Part shown: positions 36,311 through 60,429 of the stretch, piece after piece | Position numbering within the stretch: the first letter of the stretch is position 1 | Layout of the letters: every line of letters begins with the position of its first letter | Assembly: GCA_036023115.1 (NCBI GenBank) | Contig: JAYKKT010000089.1 | Location: 13,655,001 to 13,719,000, forward strand | DNA: 64,000 nt | Direction: 5' to 3' | DNA from: Brasenia schreberi | Taxonomy: Eukaryota; Streptophyta; Magnoliopsida; Nymphaeales; Cabombaceae | Program-made: the position numbers and the translations under genes | Notes under the pieces: model-generated | Database searches by the model: none | Told to the model about the DNA's origin: nothing | Seen by the model: the letters and a program-made list of their open reading frames with translations, nothing else

Positions 36311-36605
36311 GGTGCAGGGTGGGTCAGTTTAAACAAGGTGGTTGTGGGGTGGAGCGGGTTGAGTGAGAAAAACATATAAATGGGCAGTGTGGGGTGGAGC
36401 TCCTACCCACTCTATTTCAAGCTCTAATAGGGATACTCTCTTATATTACATACTTGATGAATATGATATAGTGTTCCTCCAGCATCATTATCTCAAGAAT
36501 TAAGAGAGTTTCTCGTTTACAAAAAAAAAGGTATGTTAAAAACTAGAAAAGTTATTAATCTAGTTAAGTCACTTTAAGCTAGAAATTAGGACTTTGGGTC
36601 CATCA

Positions 36606-37524
36606 ATTAGTTCTCAAGGTAGATGTTGGAGTAGAATAGAGATGCCAACTAGCACCAGTTTAATCCGTTTCTGATCCGCGACTTTGAGACCTCTTGAGAT
36701 AGAGTACTTTAACTTTGACCAAAGAAATTGAACTTATCATGCTGACTGCTACTACTACATTTGCATCCACAACAGTGTCTTAGAAGCCATTAGGCTCCTT
36801 GCCATCTTCCCAAGTGGACCCGTTGATCAACCGCTTAGGATCAAACTGCTCTACGTTCAACCATGTCATAGTGGCCCTCTAGAGTGTGTTTGATTCCTGG
36901 TCTCGAGATCCTGGTACAAGAACTTCAAGCCTAGAGCTACATGAGCTTGTAACTAGGAACCATGATTTTGTATTTAATTTGCAAGTGACACAAACACTTA
37001 AATTTTCATACGAGATGGGATAACAAGATGAGAGAGAGGGAGGGAGGGAGGAGGCACTTTGGTTTTCTTACTAAACCCATGATCGAGTTCCTGTGATTGA
37101 GCTCTCCTTGGTGTCCATGTTTTTTATTTAAATTAACCCTATAGAACTATAGTTTCACACCAACAACTGGTTCCATGTTTGATGTAGAATGGAACTTGAA
37201 ATTACAACTACTGAAAATGGAGGTCCAAAACTTTATATCAAAGACACCTCGAACCATCAATGGGTGGAAAACAACAGGTTCCCAAATGCACACCCCGGCT
37301 TGACCGTTTGACACAAACACGAAATGACGTGACACAAACTAACACACCCATCATACGAAATTGACCCCCACATATATGAGAATATTCAAATGTGATTTTC
37401 TATCTTTTAGCTATGCTGGCCACCGGGAATTTGTCTCCATAAGGCACTTGCGCCTGGGGAATTCATCACAATTGACACCCAGCTTTTTAATTGGCATAAG
37501 TCCTGCCCTCATCAGTTCCATACC
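36606..37524. other. Gene-free stretch
   Basis: No gene recognised. A purine-rich (GAGG)n tract lies at about 37028-37052. Confidence 0.5.
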
Positions 37525-37532
37525 TTGGACAT

Positions 37533-38052
37533 TAGACATGGCCGGTTCGGAACCGAACCGGTCTCGAAACTGCTGAGACCTGGAACCGACGGTTTCAGGT
37601 TGAGAACCGAAACCCGAACCAGGGACCTCTTGATTCGATTATGGTTTGTGAAATTTAAAAACCGATTCAAAATCAGAATTGGAACTGGCAGTTTCAAACT
37701 GTTATTTATTAAATATATATTATTTTTAATATTTACGTTTACAAGAATGCTCATGGCTTAATGATAGGATGTACTTTGTGTGTTCAAGTAGAGAGTTTGA
37801 CTCGTGTATTTGCATTTTGTGTTTTAAAATACTTATATATTAGCTATATGTAGGCGTTTTCATGTTTTTCTAGTCACAATAACTGTTTTGGTCCAAGAGT
37901 ATAAAGTTGTCATTTTCAATGTTACACGGGCTTTATTTATGGGAGTTTTAAAATATCTTTTTACATCAGTTTTGGAATGATTTCGGATAAAAAATTGAAA
38001 CCACTCCAAAACTGGTGGTTCCAAAACCATAACCCGGAATCGGACATGTTTA
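37533..38052. mobile_element. Short non-autonomous hAT element, family F
   Basis: The ends TAGACATGGCCGG and (reverse complement) TAAACATGTCCG match the two full-length family F elements. The 8-bp target duplication is TTGGACAT (37525-37532) / TTGGACGT (38053-38060), 7 of 8 identical and of the length hAT transposases produce. Subterminal GGTTCC/GAACCGG motifs fill both ends. There is no transposase. Confidence 0.85.
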
Positions 38053-38060
38053 TTGGACGT

Positions 38061-39130
38061 GCATCTGACTTTGGCCTCCGCATTGTATCCTCCCCCAAAA
38101 AAACAAGGATGTGCCACTGAACTCACAAGTGTGTGTACAGAATAACGTGTGTGGGTGTGCATGCAGACACGCTTATACGTGTACATTTAAAATTTGAAGC
38201 CTATGAGAATGATCTCACAAGAACGTCGAAGTTCTTTAACAAAGACTAGAAGTGTTGAAAAGTAAAGAGCATGTTTCCCGTTTTGAAAATACAAAACTAA
38301 CTTCTTCACCGGAAAAGAAATATACAAAACATACCTCATTTAAGTTTCCATGCATGTAAAACATATTGAACTGCGTCTTAAACTGCGTCCGACCAAACCC
38401 AGGCATGTTTCCAGCCAGTGGTGCATGCGAATATGTTTTCAGATTTCTTTTTGGAGGATAATGCATACCCTTATTTTTATTAAATATGCTGTTTTTTATA
38501 AAAAATACTCAAATTCACCTTTCTAGGAAAACAAATATGCGCACAGACCATCTTGTATGCCTACTGTGTGTCACTGTTCAAACAGTGACGCATCTGTTCT
38601 TTGAACAAAACACATTTTAAGCTCATTTTATCATCCGTCGTGAAGGGTGATGGAGGTTGTACCATCTTCTGAATAAAAAAATGCCATCACGTATTCCTCT
38701 TTAAATAGTAGCATATAATAGGTATGTTTGTCCTTTACCTAAAATGTCTCAAACGTGTCTATTTATCAGTTATTGTTTTCTCCACTCAACTGAAACATCA
38801 ATAATGACTAATCCTAACGTTAATAATGGCTGATCCTTTAACAATATATTTTCTATCAATTTTTTTTTTAGTAAGATTTATCTTAACAACGTGATAAAAG
38901 TTGAGTGATAGAAAAAAGAGTTGAAGACCAAATTTAGAAAGAGATTAAATGATTAAAAGAAAGAAAGAGATTAAAAGAAATAATCAGAAAAAGATCATTG
39001 AGAGAAACCGAGACAAATCGTTGAGAGAAAAAATCAGTGAGAAAAAAGAAGAAAAAGAATGTACAAGAATAATATTTTATAAAAAAGGAAGCATGTTTAG
39101 TAGAATGGAATGTCTGAATAGCAAATTTTT
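38061..39130. other. Gene-free stretch
   Basis: No gene recognised. The A/G-rich tract at 38930-39060 generates a Lys/Glu-rich ORF that I treat as low complexity. Confidence 0.5.
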
Positions 39131-39139
39131 TTTTCCTTT

Positions 39140-39290
39140 ACAAAGAACCTCCTTCGCATGCGAACCGGTATCCCACCTGCAAGGCGCGCTTGACTTGTGT
39201 GTTTTAAACCACAAGTTTGACTCCCGTGACACGCATACCCCGCTTCGGCCCCCTTCGAGATAAACCCGAGTGGAGATGCAACCGTTAAGC
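39140..39290 (+). mobile_element. SINE-like, tRNA-related segment
   Basis: AAGTTTGACTCCCG at about 39210 resembles a pol III B box (GGTTCGANTCC), and TTCGGCCCCCTT follows. The copy near 40160-40290 has the same order: B-box-like element, then TTCGGCCTCCT. A left-hand A box is unclear here. It is therefore a tentative member of the same SINE family. Confidence 0.3.
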
Positions 39291-39754
39291 AGAGAGAGAG
39301 GATAGACCAAGTGGAAAGTCGCCACAAACCTCAGCAAGACAAGTCATTTAAAGCTCCTATCCGAAAGTTATTCAATATAACATGCTGAAAACAGATTTAC
39401 CCATTTCACCGAACACCATTGATCAATATCCTAAAAGGAAAAGAGGGTTCGCATGCAGAAAGTGAAATAGAGAAGTTTCCAAAGAATGGTTTCTAGAATC
39501 TCAAAAAAACAAAGCAAAAAGAGGAAGCGTTTTTGTCGTTTCAGTGCAAATAGGCAGACATGAAGGTTTGACAAGAAGGCAAAAACTTCAGTGACTAGCA
39601 TGAAATTAATCAAGAATGCTAGCAATCATCGGCAATGGTATACCCTCTCGCATTTGCAGAAAATTCATACAAACATAACTTGATGATCAAATCTCTTTAC
39701 TCTTTCCGTAGAGAAAAAAGACAAGAAAAATGAAACGTCTTTAAGGCACGTGCG

Positions 39755-39758
39755 TGCA

Positions 39759-39799
<41 letters not shown>

Positions 39800-39801
39800 T
39801 G
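39755..39801. repeat. (TG)n(AG)n microsatellite
   Basis: About 11 TG units followed by about 10 AG units. Confidence 0.95.
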
Positions 39802-40159
39802 TTCGTTAAAGGACAAGGGAGAGACCCAATTAACGAACCGTAACCAACTTTGCTCTGACCTCATTGACTGTCCACAGATGGACTTCAGCAAAATTTCCAA
39901 CCTTTTACAAATTTTATGAATTCTGTGATTGTTTCGGAGAGTACCAATGCATCGAAAGTTCAATGAGGTTAGTATAACCATTCTTATCCAATTATCCCAG
40001 TAAACCTTGAATATAAAGAATGGATATCGAATCCAATCCAAGCACAAGCTTTTATTGCAGCTCCAGTCATGCTTCATATCCGTATAATTTGATTCTAGAT
40101 CAGGTATGTAATTACCAAGATAAGATTCACTGAAACCTATTTCAAAATCAAGTTATGCA

Positions 40160-40290
40160 TGAGAGCATTAGATCAACGGCAAGGTGCTCTATCACCACTG
40201 CTGCTGGTGGAGAGTTCAACTCCCAGAGGGTGCATCTGTGGGTGGGTGTTAGGCTTCGGCCTCCTCTTGTAATCAAAACAAAAAAGTAAA
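40160..40290 (+). mobile_element. tRNA-derived SINE-like sequence
   Basis: TTAGATCAACGGCAAGG resembles the A box/D arm of a tRNA, and GAGTTCAACTCCC about 35 bp later resembles the B box/T arm (10 of 11 to GGTTCAANTCC). A short body with TTCGGCCTCCT follows. The stems are too poor for a functional tRNA. It lies about 550 bp past the stop codon of the E2 gene. Confidence 0.45.
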
Positions 40291-40841
40291 GATTTTTATG
40301 CCTAATGGTGCCAGGTATTGAGAAATTCAACATGTTTTACATGATAACTGTGAATTGCAGCATAAGGTGTAGCCAGATATGATAAATTAGGTGATAAACA
40401 CTTTAGAAAGTAAAGAACGAAACATAACTGATCTCGTCTTTTCAAAGTTAAATGTTAAAAGGATACAAGATAGAGCAAAATGGCGACTACAATCCATGTA
40501 ATCGACTTCATTTAGTTGGGCAAAGCTGAGTGGGCTTTGCATTTTTATTATCTCAAAAACAAATCCAATCAGTTAAAATGCTAAAATCAATTGAACCAGG
40601 TACTCGATCGTTCCACGCTGAAAGGTATATTAGCAAGCCAAACAAGCCAAACACGAGAACCTATGAACAGACACAGCAGCAAGTTGGTCACACGATTTTG
40701 AACGAAATTCATACCATGCAAAAGTGATCTGTTTTTTCCTTCGCAAACATGAGATGAAACAATAGTCTTTGCAACAGACAAGTTGGTTTGGTTTATACTT
40801 ATGTATATAATTTATAGTGATCATACAAAGCAGGCTGTTAA

Positions 40842-52815
<11,974 letters not shown>

Positions 52816-53314
52816 CCTTGACTGCGTCTTCCTCGCGACACCCTAGATCTCGCGAAGGAAAGAGAGCGTCGAAGATCACCCAGAGAGAGGGATGAGGGAG
52901 AGGAAAGATGAGGAAGACGTGATTTTCTTTGGCGGGGGGTGGTGGAGGGGGGTCGGTCGGATTCCCATAAAAGAAACGGTATTTATCTATTGTGAATCGC
53001 GATATCTATCCGTCTTATTGGACGGAGGGAAAGGGACGGTGTACGCTTTGTATATTCTCAAAGACCAAAAAGCCTGCGGTAATACAATTTATCTCTCGAT
53101 CTCAAAGTTGTCAAACCGGTTTACGTTGTGATAGAATCTTTGAATCGGCCTATTTCTGAAAGCCTGCACACGGGACCGAGGCAGTAGACACAAGCCTTGA
53201 AGCCAAGACAAGCTCGTTTACGTTGAGCTCATGATCTAAACGAATCAAGTACGTGCTAGCCCAGCTAAGCTCATGCACATTTGTATTCAAGCTTGTGTAA
53301 GCTAATTTTGTTAA
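52816..53314 (-). promoter_or_regulatory. Upstream region of the UBC gene
   Basis: Immediately upstream of the UBC ATG the minus strand is CT-rich (52855-52925), suiting a 5' leader. No clear TATA box is seen. Further out (53150-53314) the sequence has AAGCTCG/GAGCTCA motifs that recall hAT-MITE ends, and at 53335 a LINE begins. Confidence 0.45.
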
Positions 53315-53334
53315 GTATTTAAATTTTATATAGT
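53315..53334 (+). repeat. 20-bp target-site duplication of LINE A (left)
   Basis: The 20 bases before the LINE are repeated without change at 55515-55534, right after the LINE's (TTG)n tail. Confidence 0.93.
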
Positions 53335-55514
53335 CGACTTTTAGTTATGGATTTACAAATAAAAAAATGGACATAAGAAAAGAGTGCATCGGGTTATTCG
53401 GACTAAATGATGGAACCTCAAAAGTAAAAAAGAAGATATATTTAAACAGAAAGTCCTTCAAGGAGATGTTTGGAATTATGTTGGTACACCGTGTGATATG
53501 TGAAACAATATGGCTATACATATTAGAAAAGTGGTGAAAGATATGTTAGGTGTATCTAAGAGAGGTGTACCAGCACAAAAAGAAGCTTGGTGGTGGAGTG
53601 AAGTAGTGCAAAATAAAATCAAGGCAAAGAGGTCATGTTACAAATTATATTATGCTAAGAAAACTAATGAAACTTTAGAGGGTTATAAGAAAGCAAAGAA
53701 GGAAGCGAAAAAGGCCGTCGTTAAAGCAAAAACTAAAATTTGGGAGGATTTATATAAAAACTCAACTCAAAAGAGGGTGAAAGAGATATTTTTAGGATAG
53801 TTAGGGCTAGATATAAGAAAACTAAATATCTTAATTATGTTAGATGCATCAAGGACGAGGATGAAAAAATTCAAGTGGCAAATGATGATATAAGAAATAG
53901 ATGAAAAAACTATTTTTATAAGCTTTTTACTAAAAATAAAGATGTTAGTATTAACTTAGGAGAGTTAGCAAAATCATAAAAGTATATAAACTACAATTTC
54001 TATCGACGTATTCAAAAGAATGAAGTCAAAGAGGCTCTTAAACATATGAAGGGTGGTAAATCGGTAGGACCAAACAATATTCCTATAGAAGTTTGAAAAA
54101 TACTAGGAGAAATAGGAATCACTTTGCTCACAAGACTATTTAATAAAATATGGAGAAACCAAAAGATGCCCGAGGAATGGAGAGCGAGTACACTTATACC
54201 CATATATAAGAACAAGGGAGACATTCAGAATTGTGCGAATTATCAAGGTATCCAGTTAATGAGCCATACTATGAAATTGTGGGAAAGAATTATCGAACGT
54301 AGGTTAAAACAAGTATCAAGTACAACAGAGAACTAATTTGGATTCATGCCAAGCAGATCTACTGTTGAAGCGATTCACATTTTAAGATGTCTTATTAAAC
54401 ATTTTAGAGTAAAAAAGAAAAACCTTCACATGATATTTATTGATCTAGAAAAAGCTTACGATAGGGTACCGAGGGAGGTTTTTTGGAGAACCTTGAAAAA
54501 AAGAGGTACTCCATTGACATACATTAACCTTATAAGAGACATTATGATGGTGCAAAAACATGTGTGAGGACTCATGAAGGAATGACAAACTGCTTTGAAG
54601 TTAATATTGGGTTACATCAAGGATCAACTTTAAGTCCATACTTATTTATAATGGTGATTGATGAGTTAACAAAACATATTCAAGATGAAGTGCCGTGGAA
54701 TATGTTATTTACAAATGGCATTGTGTTAGTAGAAGAGTTTAAAGAAAAAGTTAATAGAAAATTGGAACTATGGAGAGAAGCATTAGAAAGCAAAGGCCTC
54801 CGACTTAGTAGAACAAAGACAAAATATATGGAATGTAAGTTTGATCATTTGGTTACTTCAGAGGATATAGAAATTAAAATTGGCACACATTGCATCCCCC
54901 AAAAGAAAAGTTTTAAATACCTAAGGTCAATTTTTCAGAGTGGTGGAAGAATTGATGGAGATGTTACGCATGAAATTAATGTTGGTTGGTTAAAATAGAG
55001 AGGAGCATCGGGTATTCTTTATGATAAGAAGATACCATTAAAGTTAAAAGGTAAATATTATAGAGCAGAAATTGGGCCTGCCATATTTTATGGTTATGAG
55101 TGTTGGGCAGTTAATCATCAACATGTACAAAAAAAATGTCCGTGATAGAAATGAAGATGTTGAGATGGATAAGTGGTCATACAAGAAAAGACCGTATACA
55201 TAATGAAGTTATTAGAAACAAATTAGGAGTGACACCAATAGAGGATAAAATGAGAGAATATCGTTTAAGATGTTTTGAACATATAGAAGGAAGATAAAAA
55301 GAAGAACCTTTAAGAAGGTATGGAAAACTAAATTTGAAAAATATTAAAAGAGGTAGAGTACAACCACAAAAGTGTTGGAAAGAAACAATAAAGAATGATC
55401 TAGCTTATTATGAGTTAATTGTTAATATGGCACACGATAGGGATCCGTAGAAACAAAGAATCCATGTAGCCGACCCCGTCTAGCATGGGAAAAGGCTTAG
55501 TTGTTGTTGTTGTT
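53335..55514 (+). mobile_element. RTE-like LINE A, 5'-truncated
   Basis: It begins inside the endonuclease domain (equivalent to SRLLVMDLQIKKW), runs through reverse transcriptase, and ends with GGGAAAAGGCTTAG plus (TTG)n rather than poly(A). It is bounded by a perfect 20-bp target duplication. The short repeat tail and protein type suggest the RTE clade. It is a typical 5'-truncated insertion. Confidence 0.92.
53510..54998 (+). pseudogene. LINE A reverse transcriptase (broken)
   Basis: Open pieces at 53510-53800, 54124-54336, 54346-54567 and 54564-54998 cover the endonuclease-RT linker (KEAWWWSEVVQNKIKAKR), then [54 protein letters not shown] (first catalytic Asp) and [13 protein letters not shown]. 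The catalytic FADD is changed to FTNG, so polymerase activity would be lost even without the stops. Confidence 0.88.
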
Positions 55515-55533
55515 GTATTTAAATTTTATATAG

Positions 55534-55553
55534 TAACATACTCAAATCTTTTT
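55534..55553 (+). repeat. Target-site duplication of LINE B (left)
   Basis: TAACATACTCAAAT here recurs at 58187-58200 directly after LINE B's (TTG)n tail; the following T-rich bases are similar. It overlaps the last base of LINE A's right duplication, so LINE B entered beside LINE A. Confidence 0.88.
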
Positions 55554-55597
55554 TAAAGGAGAGTGTAGTAGACATACAACGATATGGTGACTGAATC

Positions 55598-56119
55598 ATG
55601 ACATTGAAATTAGTGTTAGGAGCAGAGGTTTTGAATATAGTTTGTACTTACGCACCCCAAGTAGGACTAGAAGATAGTATAAAGACAGTTTTTTGGGAAG
55701 AGTTAGATAAGGTGTTTCAAAAGATTCCACAAAGGGAGATGATTTATTTAGGAGGAGATTTAAATAGACATGTCGGTAAAGAGGTATTAGGATATCAAGG
55801 GATTCATGAAAACTTTGGTTTTGGGGATATAAACGAGGAAGGTAGGGAGATTTTAAATTTTTCTATGACATTTGATCTCTTTATAGTCAATACAATCTTC
55901 AAAAAACGAGATGAATATTTAATTACTTATAAGAGTGTTTTATCACAAACACAAATTGATTACTTTATTTGTAGAAAAAAAGATAGAGCATGTTGTAAAG
56001 ATTGTAAGGTAATTCTAGGAGAAAGCTTCACCACCCAACATCGACTTTTAGTTATGGATTTACAAATTAAAAAATGGACAAAGAAGAAAAGAGTGCATCG
56101 AGCTATTCGGACTAAATAG
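55598..56119 (+). pseudogene. LINE B endonuclease domain (partial)
   Basis: The 173-codon open frame reads VLNIVCTYAPQVGL, then MIYLGGDLNRHVG (family GDFNAHVG), TQIDYFICRKKDR and TQHRLLVMDLQIKKW. These correspond to the EEP nuclease motifs; the catalytic SDH/SQH His-Asp pair reads TQH. The N-terminal catalytic residues (N and E) are missing through truncation. Confidence 0.88.
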
Positions 56120-56218
56120 TGGAACCTCAAAAGCGAGAAAGAAGATATATTTAAACAAAAAGTCCTTCAAAGAGATGTTTGGAATTATGTTGGCACACCC
56201 TGTAATATGTGAAATAAT

Positions 56219-57500
56219 ATGACTATACATATTAGGAAAGTGGCGAAAGATGTATTAGGGGTATCTAAGGGAGGTGTACCGACACAAAAAGAAGCTTGGT
56301 GGTGGAGTGAAGTAGTACAAAATAAAATCAAGGCAAAGAGGGCATGTTACAAATTACATTATGCTAAGAAAACTAGTGAAACTGTAGAAGCTTATAAGAA
56401 AGCAAAGAAGGAAGCAAAAAAGGCCGTTAGTGAAGCAAAAACTAAGATTTGGGAGGACTTATATAAAAAACTCAACTCAAAAGAGGGTGAAAGAGATATT
56501 TTTAGGATAGCTAGGGCTAGAGATAAGAAAACTAAATATCTTAATTATGTTAGATGCATAAAAGACGAGGATGAAAAATTTTAGTGGCAAATGATGATAT
56601 AAAAAATAGATGTAAAAACTATTTTTATAATCTTTTTAATGAAAATAAATATGTTAATATTAGTTTAGGAGATTTAGCCAAGTCAAAAAAGTATATAAAC
56701 CACAATTTCTACCGACGTATTCAAAAGAATGAAGTAAAAGAGGCTCTTAAACATATGAAGGGTGGTAAATCGGTAGGAACAAATAATATTCCTATAGAAG
56801 TTTGGAAAATATTAGGAAAAATAGGAATCACTTGGCTCACAAGACTATTTAATAAAATATGGAAAAACCAAAAGATGCCCAAGGAATGGAGAGAAAGTAC
56901 ACTTACCCATATATAAGAACAAGGGAGACATTCAAAATTGTGCAAATTATCGAGGTATCAAGTTAATGAGTCATACTATGAAATTATGGGAAAGAATTAT
57001 CGAACGTAGGTTAAGACAAGTATCAAGTACAACAGAGAACCAATTTGGGTTCATGCCAAGCAGATCTACTATTGAAGCGATTCATCTTTTGAGACGTCTT
57101 ATGAAACATTTTAGAGCAAAAAAGAAAGACCTTCACATGATATTTATTGATCTAGAAAAAGCTTATGATAGGGTACCGAGGGAGGTTCTTTGGAGAACTT
57201 TGGAAAAAAGAGGTATCCCGTTGACATATATTAACCTTATAAGAGACATGTATGATGGTGCAAAAATATGTGTGAGGACTCATGAAGGAACGACAAACTT
57301 CTTTGAAGTTAATATTGGGTTACATCAAGGATCAACTTTAAGTCCATACTTATTTATAATGGTGATGGATGAGTTAACAAAACATATTCAAGATGAAGTA
57401 CCTTGATGTATGTTATTTGCAGATGACATTGTATTAGTGGGGGAGTCTAAGGAAAAAGTTAATAGAAAATTGGAACTATGGAGAGAAACATTATACAAAA
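56219..57500 (+). pseudogene. LINE B reverse transcriptase (broken)
   Basis: Open pieces at 56219-56584, 56584-56916 and 56966-57406 cover KEAWWWSEVVQNKIKAKR, then [40 protein letters not shown] and [20 protein letters not shown], ending [20 protein letters not shown]. After one stop, the catalytic LFADDIVLV is intact at about 57412-57438. A deletion of about 30 bp relative to LINE A follows WRE.L. There is a one- or two-base slip near 56905. Confidence 0.9.
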
Positions 57501-57529
57501 TATATGGAATGTAAGTTTGATCATTTGGT

Positions 57530-58153
57530 TAATCAGAGGATATAGAAATTAAAATAGGCACATATTGCATTCCTCAGAAGGAAAGTTTTAAATACCTAGG
57601 GTCAATTTTTCAGAGTGATGGAAGAATTGGAGATGTTACGCATAGAATTAATGCTGGTTGGTTTAAATGGATAGGAGCATCAGGTATTCTTTGAGATAAG
57701 AAGATACCATTAAAATTAAAAGGTAAATATTATAGAGCAGTAATTAGGCCTGCCATGTTTTATGGTTTTGAGTGTTGATTAGTTAATCATCAACATGTAC
57801 AAAAGATGTCTGTGACAGAAATGAAGATGTTGAGATAGATGAGTGGTCATACATGAAAAAACCGTATACATAATGAGGTTATTAGAAACAAAGTAGGAGT
57901 GACACCAATAGAGGATAAAATGAGAGAACATCGTTTAAGATGGTTTGGACATATAGAAAGAAGATCAAAAGAAGAACCTATAAGAAGGTTAGAAAAACTA
58001 AATTTAGAAAGTATTAAAAGAAGTAGAGGACGACCACAAAAGTGTTGGAAAGAAACAATAAAGAATGATCTAGCTTATTGGGAGTTAACTGCTAACATGG
58101 CACACGATAAGGATCTGTGGAAACAAAGAATCCATGTAGCCGACCCCGTCTAG
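57530..58153 (+). pseudogene. LINE B C-terminal region
   Basis: FKYLGSIFQSDGRIGDVTHR, RPAMFYGFEC, then the open frame 57899-58153 with KMREHRLRWFGHIERRSKEE, RGRPQKCWKETIKNDL and the closing HVADPV. This is the conserved tail of plant RTE-like ORFs after the RT. Confidence 0.88.
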
Positions 58154-58206
58154 TATGGGAAAAGGCTTAGTTGTTGTTGTTGTTGTTAACATACTCAAAT
58201 TTTTCT

Positions 58207-58816
58207 TTCAATTTCAAGCAAATTGTATAAAGTATGTTTAATTAGTCAATTCAAGTTTTTGCTTGAAATTACATGCACAGAGTTGCATGTTTCATTTAAA
58301 TGAATAGCTTGTTTTGCCTTGTAACTAAACTCATACTTAGTTTAGGTTCAAATCAGCTCGAAGGGCTAATGCATACAAAAATAAAAGAAGATTTTGAACC
58401 GTGATAACACAATAAGGTTATAAATCTTGTTATTCTCTAATCGATACTTTCGATAGTTTGTTATCTCTCTTGGTGTATTCGTGGTCTAGTGAATTCTACC
58501 AGCTTATAAGCCACCCTTACCATCTAATAAGAATTGAGTAAAAATGAACGTAAAATCGGACTGACTGTTTAAGGGCTTAATGAACTCAAGTTCACTTTAT
58601 GAGTTTATTTATGTTCAGTTTCGTCCATTTCGTTTTATAATGAGTTGAATGCAATTCGAGTCCAGAGTCCAGGTAGCTTGCCTGATGGTCAACCAGTCAC
58701 CGAGACCTTCGAGTCTCACTGGCTTGAAACTCAACTTTCTATTGTAACTATTTGATGCCGGTCTCGAGCACCGATCCTCTCTTAGTTAATCTGGCAATCG
58801 CCTCCAAATTAGAAGT
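58207..58816. other. Gene-free stretch
   Basis: This is the continuation of the DNA into which the LINEs inserted. No gene recognised. Confidence 0.5.
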
Positions 58817-58918
58817 TTTTTTTTTGTTACGTGAGGTCAAAGCCAACCAGTATCGAACTCACGACCTTCAACATATGAGTCGACCTGCTACCGAGAGAAC
58901 TATTGCTCTCTATACAAA
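58817..58918 (-). mobile_element. tRNA-derived SINE with poly(A) tail
   Basis: On the minus strand, TAGTTCTCTCGGTAGCAGG (D-arm/A box), CTCAT in the anticodon position, and GGTCGTGAGTTCGATAC (T-arm/B box) are spaced as in a tRNA. They are followed by a short body and A10 at 58817-58827. The acceptor stem is not closed, so it is a SINE head or tRNA pseudogene rather than a working tRNA gene. Confidence 0.6.
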
Positions 58919-59470
58919 TTGAAGGTTTTCTTAATCAACCGCTAGCCCCGAGAGCCTTAGCTCTTTGTTTTCAAAAGGCGTTTCCTTATGTATTTGGAGA
59001 CAAAATTTAGATAATTTCTGACGTGTCCTGCGATGTAATTACTCATGCAGGTTTTAAATATTGTCCTCTTAATTAAAATGAAAATTAGCCTGAGAATTAT
59101 GAGGAGAAGTAGGTTAAGTGGGACGGGAGCTATCACATTATAACGGTCCTGAAAGGGGTATTTATGTCATTTCCTTTGCAGGCGTTTCGAGATCATGATT
59201 GAACCGTTCCGTTCTTTAGAGGGAGACTGGAAGTTTTCGTCATTTCCGAACTTCGCGTAGCTTCGACGTATTCCCCTCTCGGTGTAGGTCAATACCTGCC
59301 GGTTGACCAAATAGTGACGACATTGGTCTTGCTTACCTCATGCTTTTTTACACGTGAGATTTGTTCTGGAGTCGGGTCCGGAATAATGGACTCGAACCTA
59401 AAACCAACTTCCTATTCTCAATGACAACCTCACCAAGAATCGGGTCACCCTGTACGCATTTGGTTCAGCC
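58919..59470. other. Gene-free stretch
   Basis: Moderately GC-rich non-coding sequence. No gene or element recognised. Confidence 0.5.
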
Positions 59471-60036
59471 CTCTTGCTTTAATCATGCTCGGTTCCAGGT
59501 TATCCAAAACTAGGAATAGTGGTTCCGGGTTTGGTGGTTGTGAATCTGGATTAAGTTTCATGATGGTTTTGGATCTGGATCTGGTTTTATGACAGTTCTG
59601 GATCTGGATCCAGTTTCAAATCCGATTTTAGAGTGGTTCTCAATACGATTTTTTATCCGGTTTTTTAATAGTTTTGAATTCAATTTCGAACCGATTTTGG
59701 ATTTGGATCAGTTTAGTTATATAACTACTAAATCATATACGACTATAAGTTTACATAAGACTATAAGTTATATAACTAAGTTTATAATTATAAGTATTAG
59801 TTTATATGTATTATATTATACATGCATATATTACATTAAAAAATATATAGTTACATTATATAAGTTCTTATAAGTTATAACTTATAAGTATTATATTTAA
59901 TAATTAATTTATATATACATGACATATTATATTACAAAATATACATAAACTATATAGTAGAAATGCAACTATTTAAGTATATATTAATTAGTATATACAT
60001 AATGTAATAATATAAATATATAAGTATATAGCATAT

Positions 60037-60071
<35 letters not shown>

Positions 60072-60429
60072 ATGTATTATGTAATATAACTATATAAGTA
60101 TTGAATAATAATAATAATAAGATGTTAAAATTAAGTTATAATATTATAAAATATAATATAATATATATAAATTCATACAAGATGCAATTTATATAATAAT
60201 AAAAAATAATAATAGGTTTGACCATAATTCACTGACCTATGAATTATGCCTCCTACATATCCTCTTGGGTGGAGAGAAATCAAAGCTCATTCTAACCTCT
60301 TGATACAAATCTCTTATATAAAGTGATTGACTTTGAACTTAATCATCATTATCATTTCATACTTGCGTGGTATCAGTATCAATAGTATCAGTACTAATTT
60401 TTGCTTCTGTAGTATAGTCTTCGGTATAT

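Larger units (their letters stand above)
32200..36605 (-). mobile_element. Minus-strand copia remnant with two related LTRs
   Basis: On the minus strand, TGTTAGACCCAAAGTCC begins at 32578 just after a polypurine-like CAAGTAAGAGAT, and TGATGGACCCAAAGTCC begins at 36605. Both continue CTAATTTCTA.CTTAAAGTGAC and both hold a TATA-like AATATAA further in. The first behaves as the 3' LTR and the second as the 5' LTR. Only an RNase H end (32956-33225) is recognisable between them; the rest is lost or replaced. The left limit of the 3' LTR is approximate. Confidence 0.6.
55554..58186 (+). mobile_element. RTE-like LINE B, 5'-truncated
   Basis: Longer sister of LINE A. It includes the second half of an apurinic-type endonuclease, the reverse transcriptase and the C-terminal region ending HVADPV, stop, and (TTG)n. 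The target duplication is TAACATACTCAAAT. The left edge lies within a few bases of 55550. Confidence 0.92.

Noticed and set aside
38949..39263. Lys/Glu/Arg-rich 104-codon ORF
   Set aside because: It comes from an A/G-rich low-complexity tract and runs into a SINE-like sequence.
58817..58918. A functional tRNA-Met gene
   Set aside because: The D-arm, anticodon-loop CAT and T-arm are visible, but the acceptor and anticodon stems do not close and a poly(A)-like tail follows, so it is a SINE or pseudogene.
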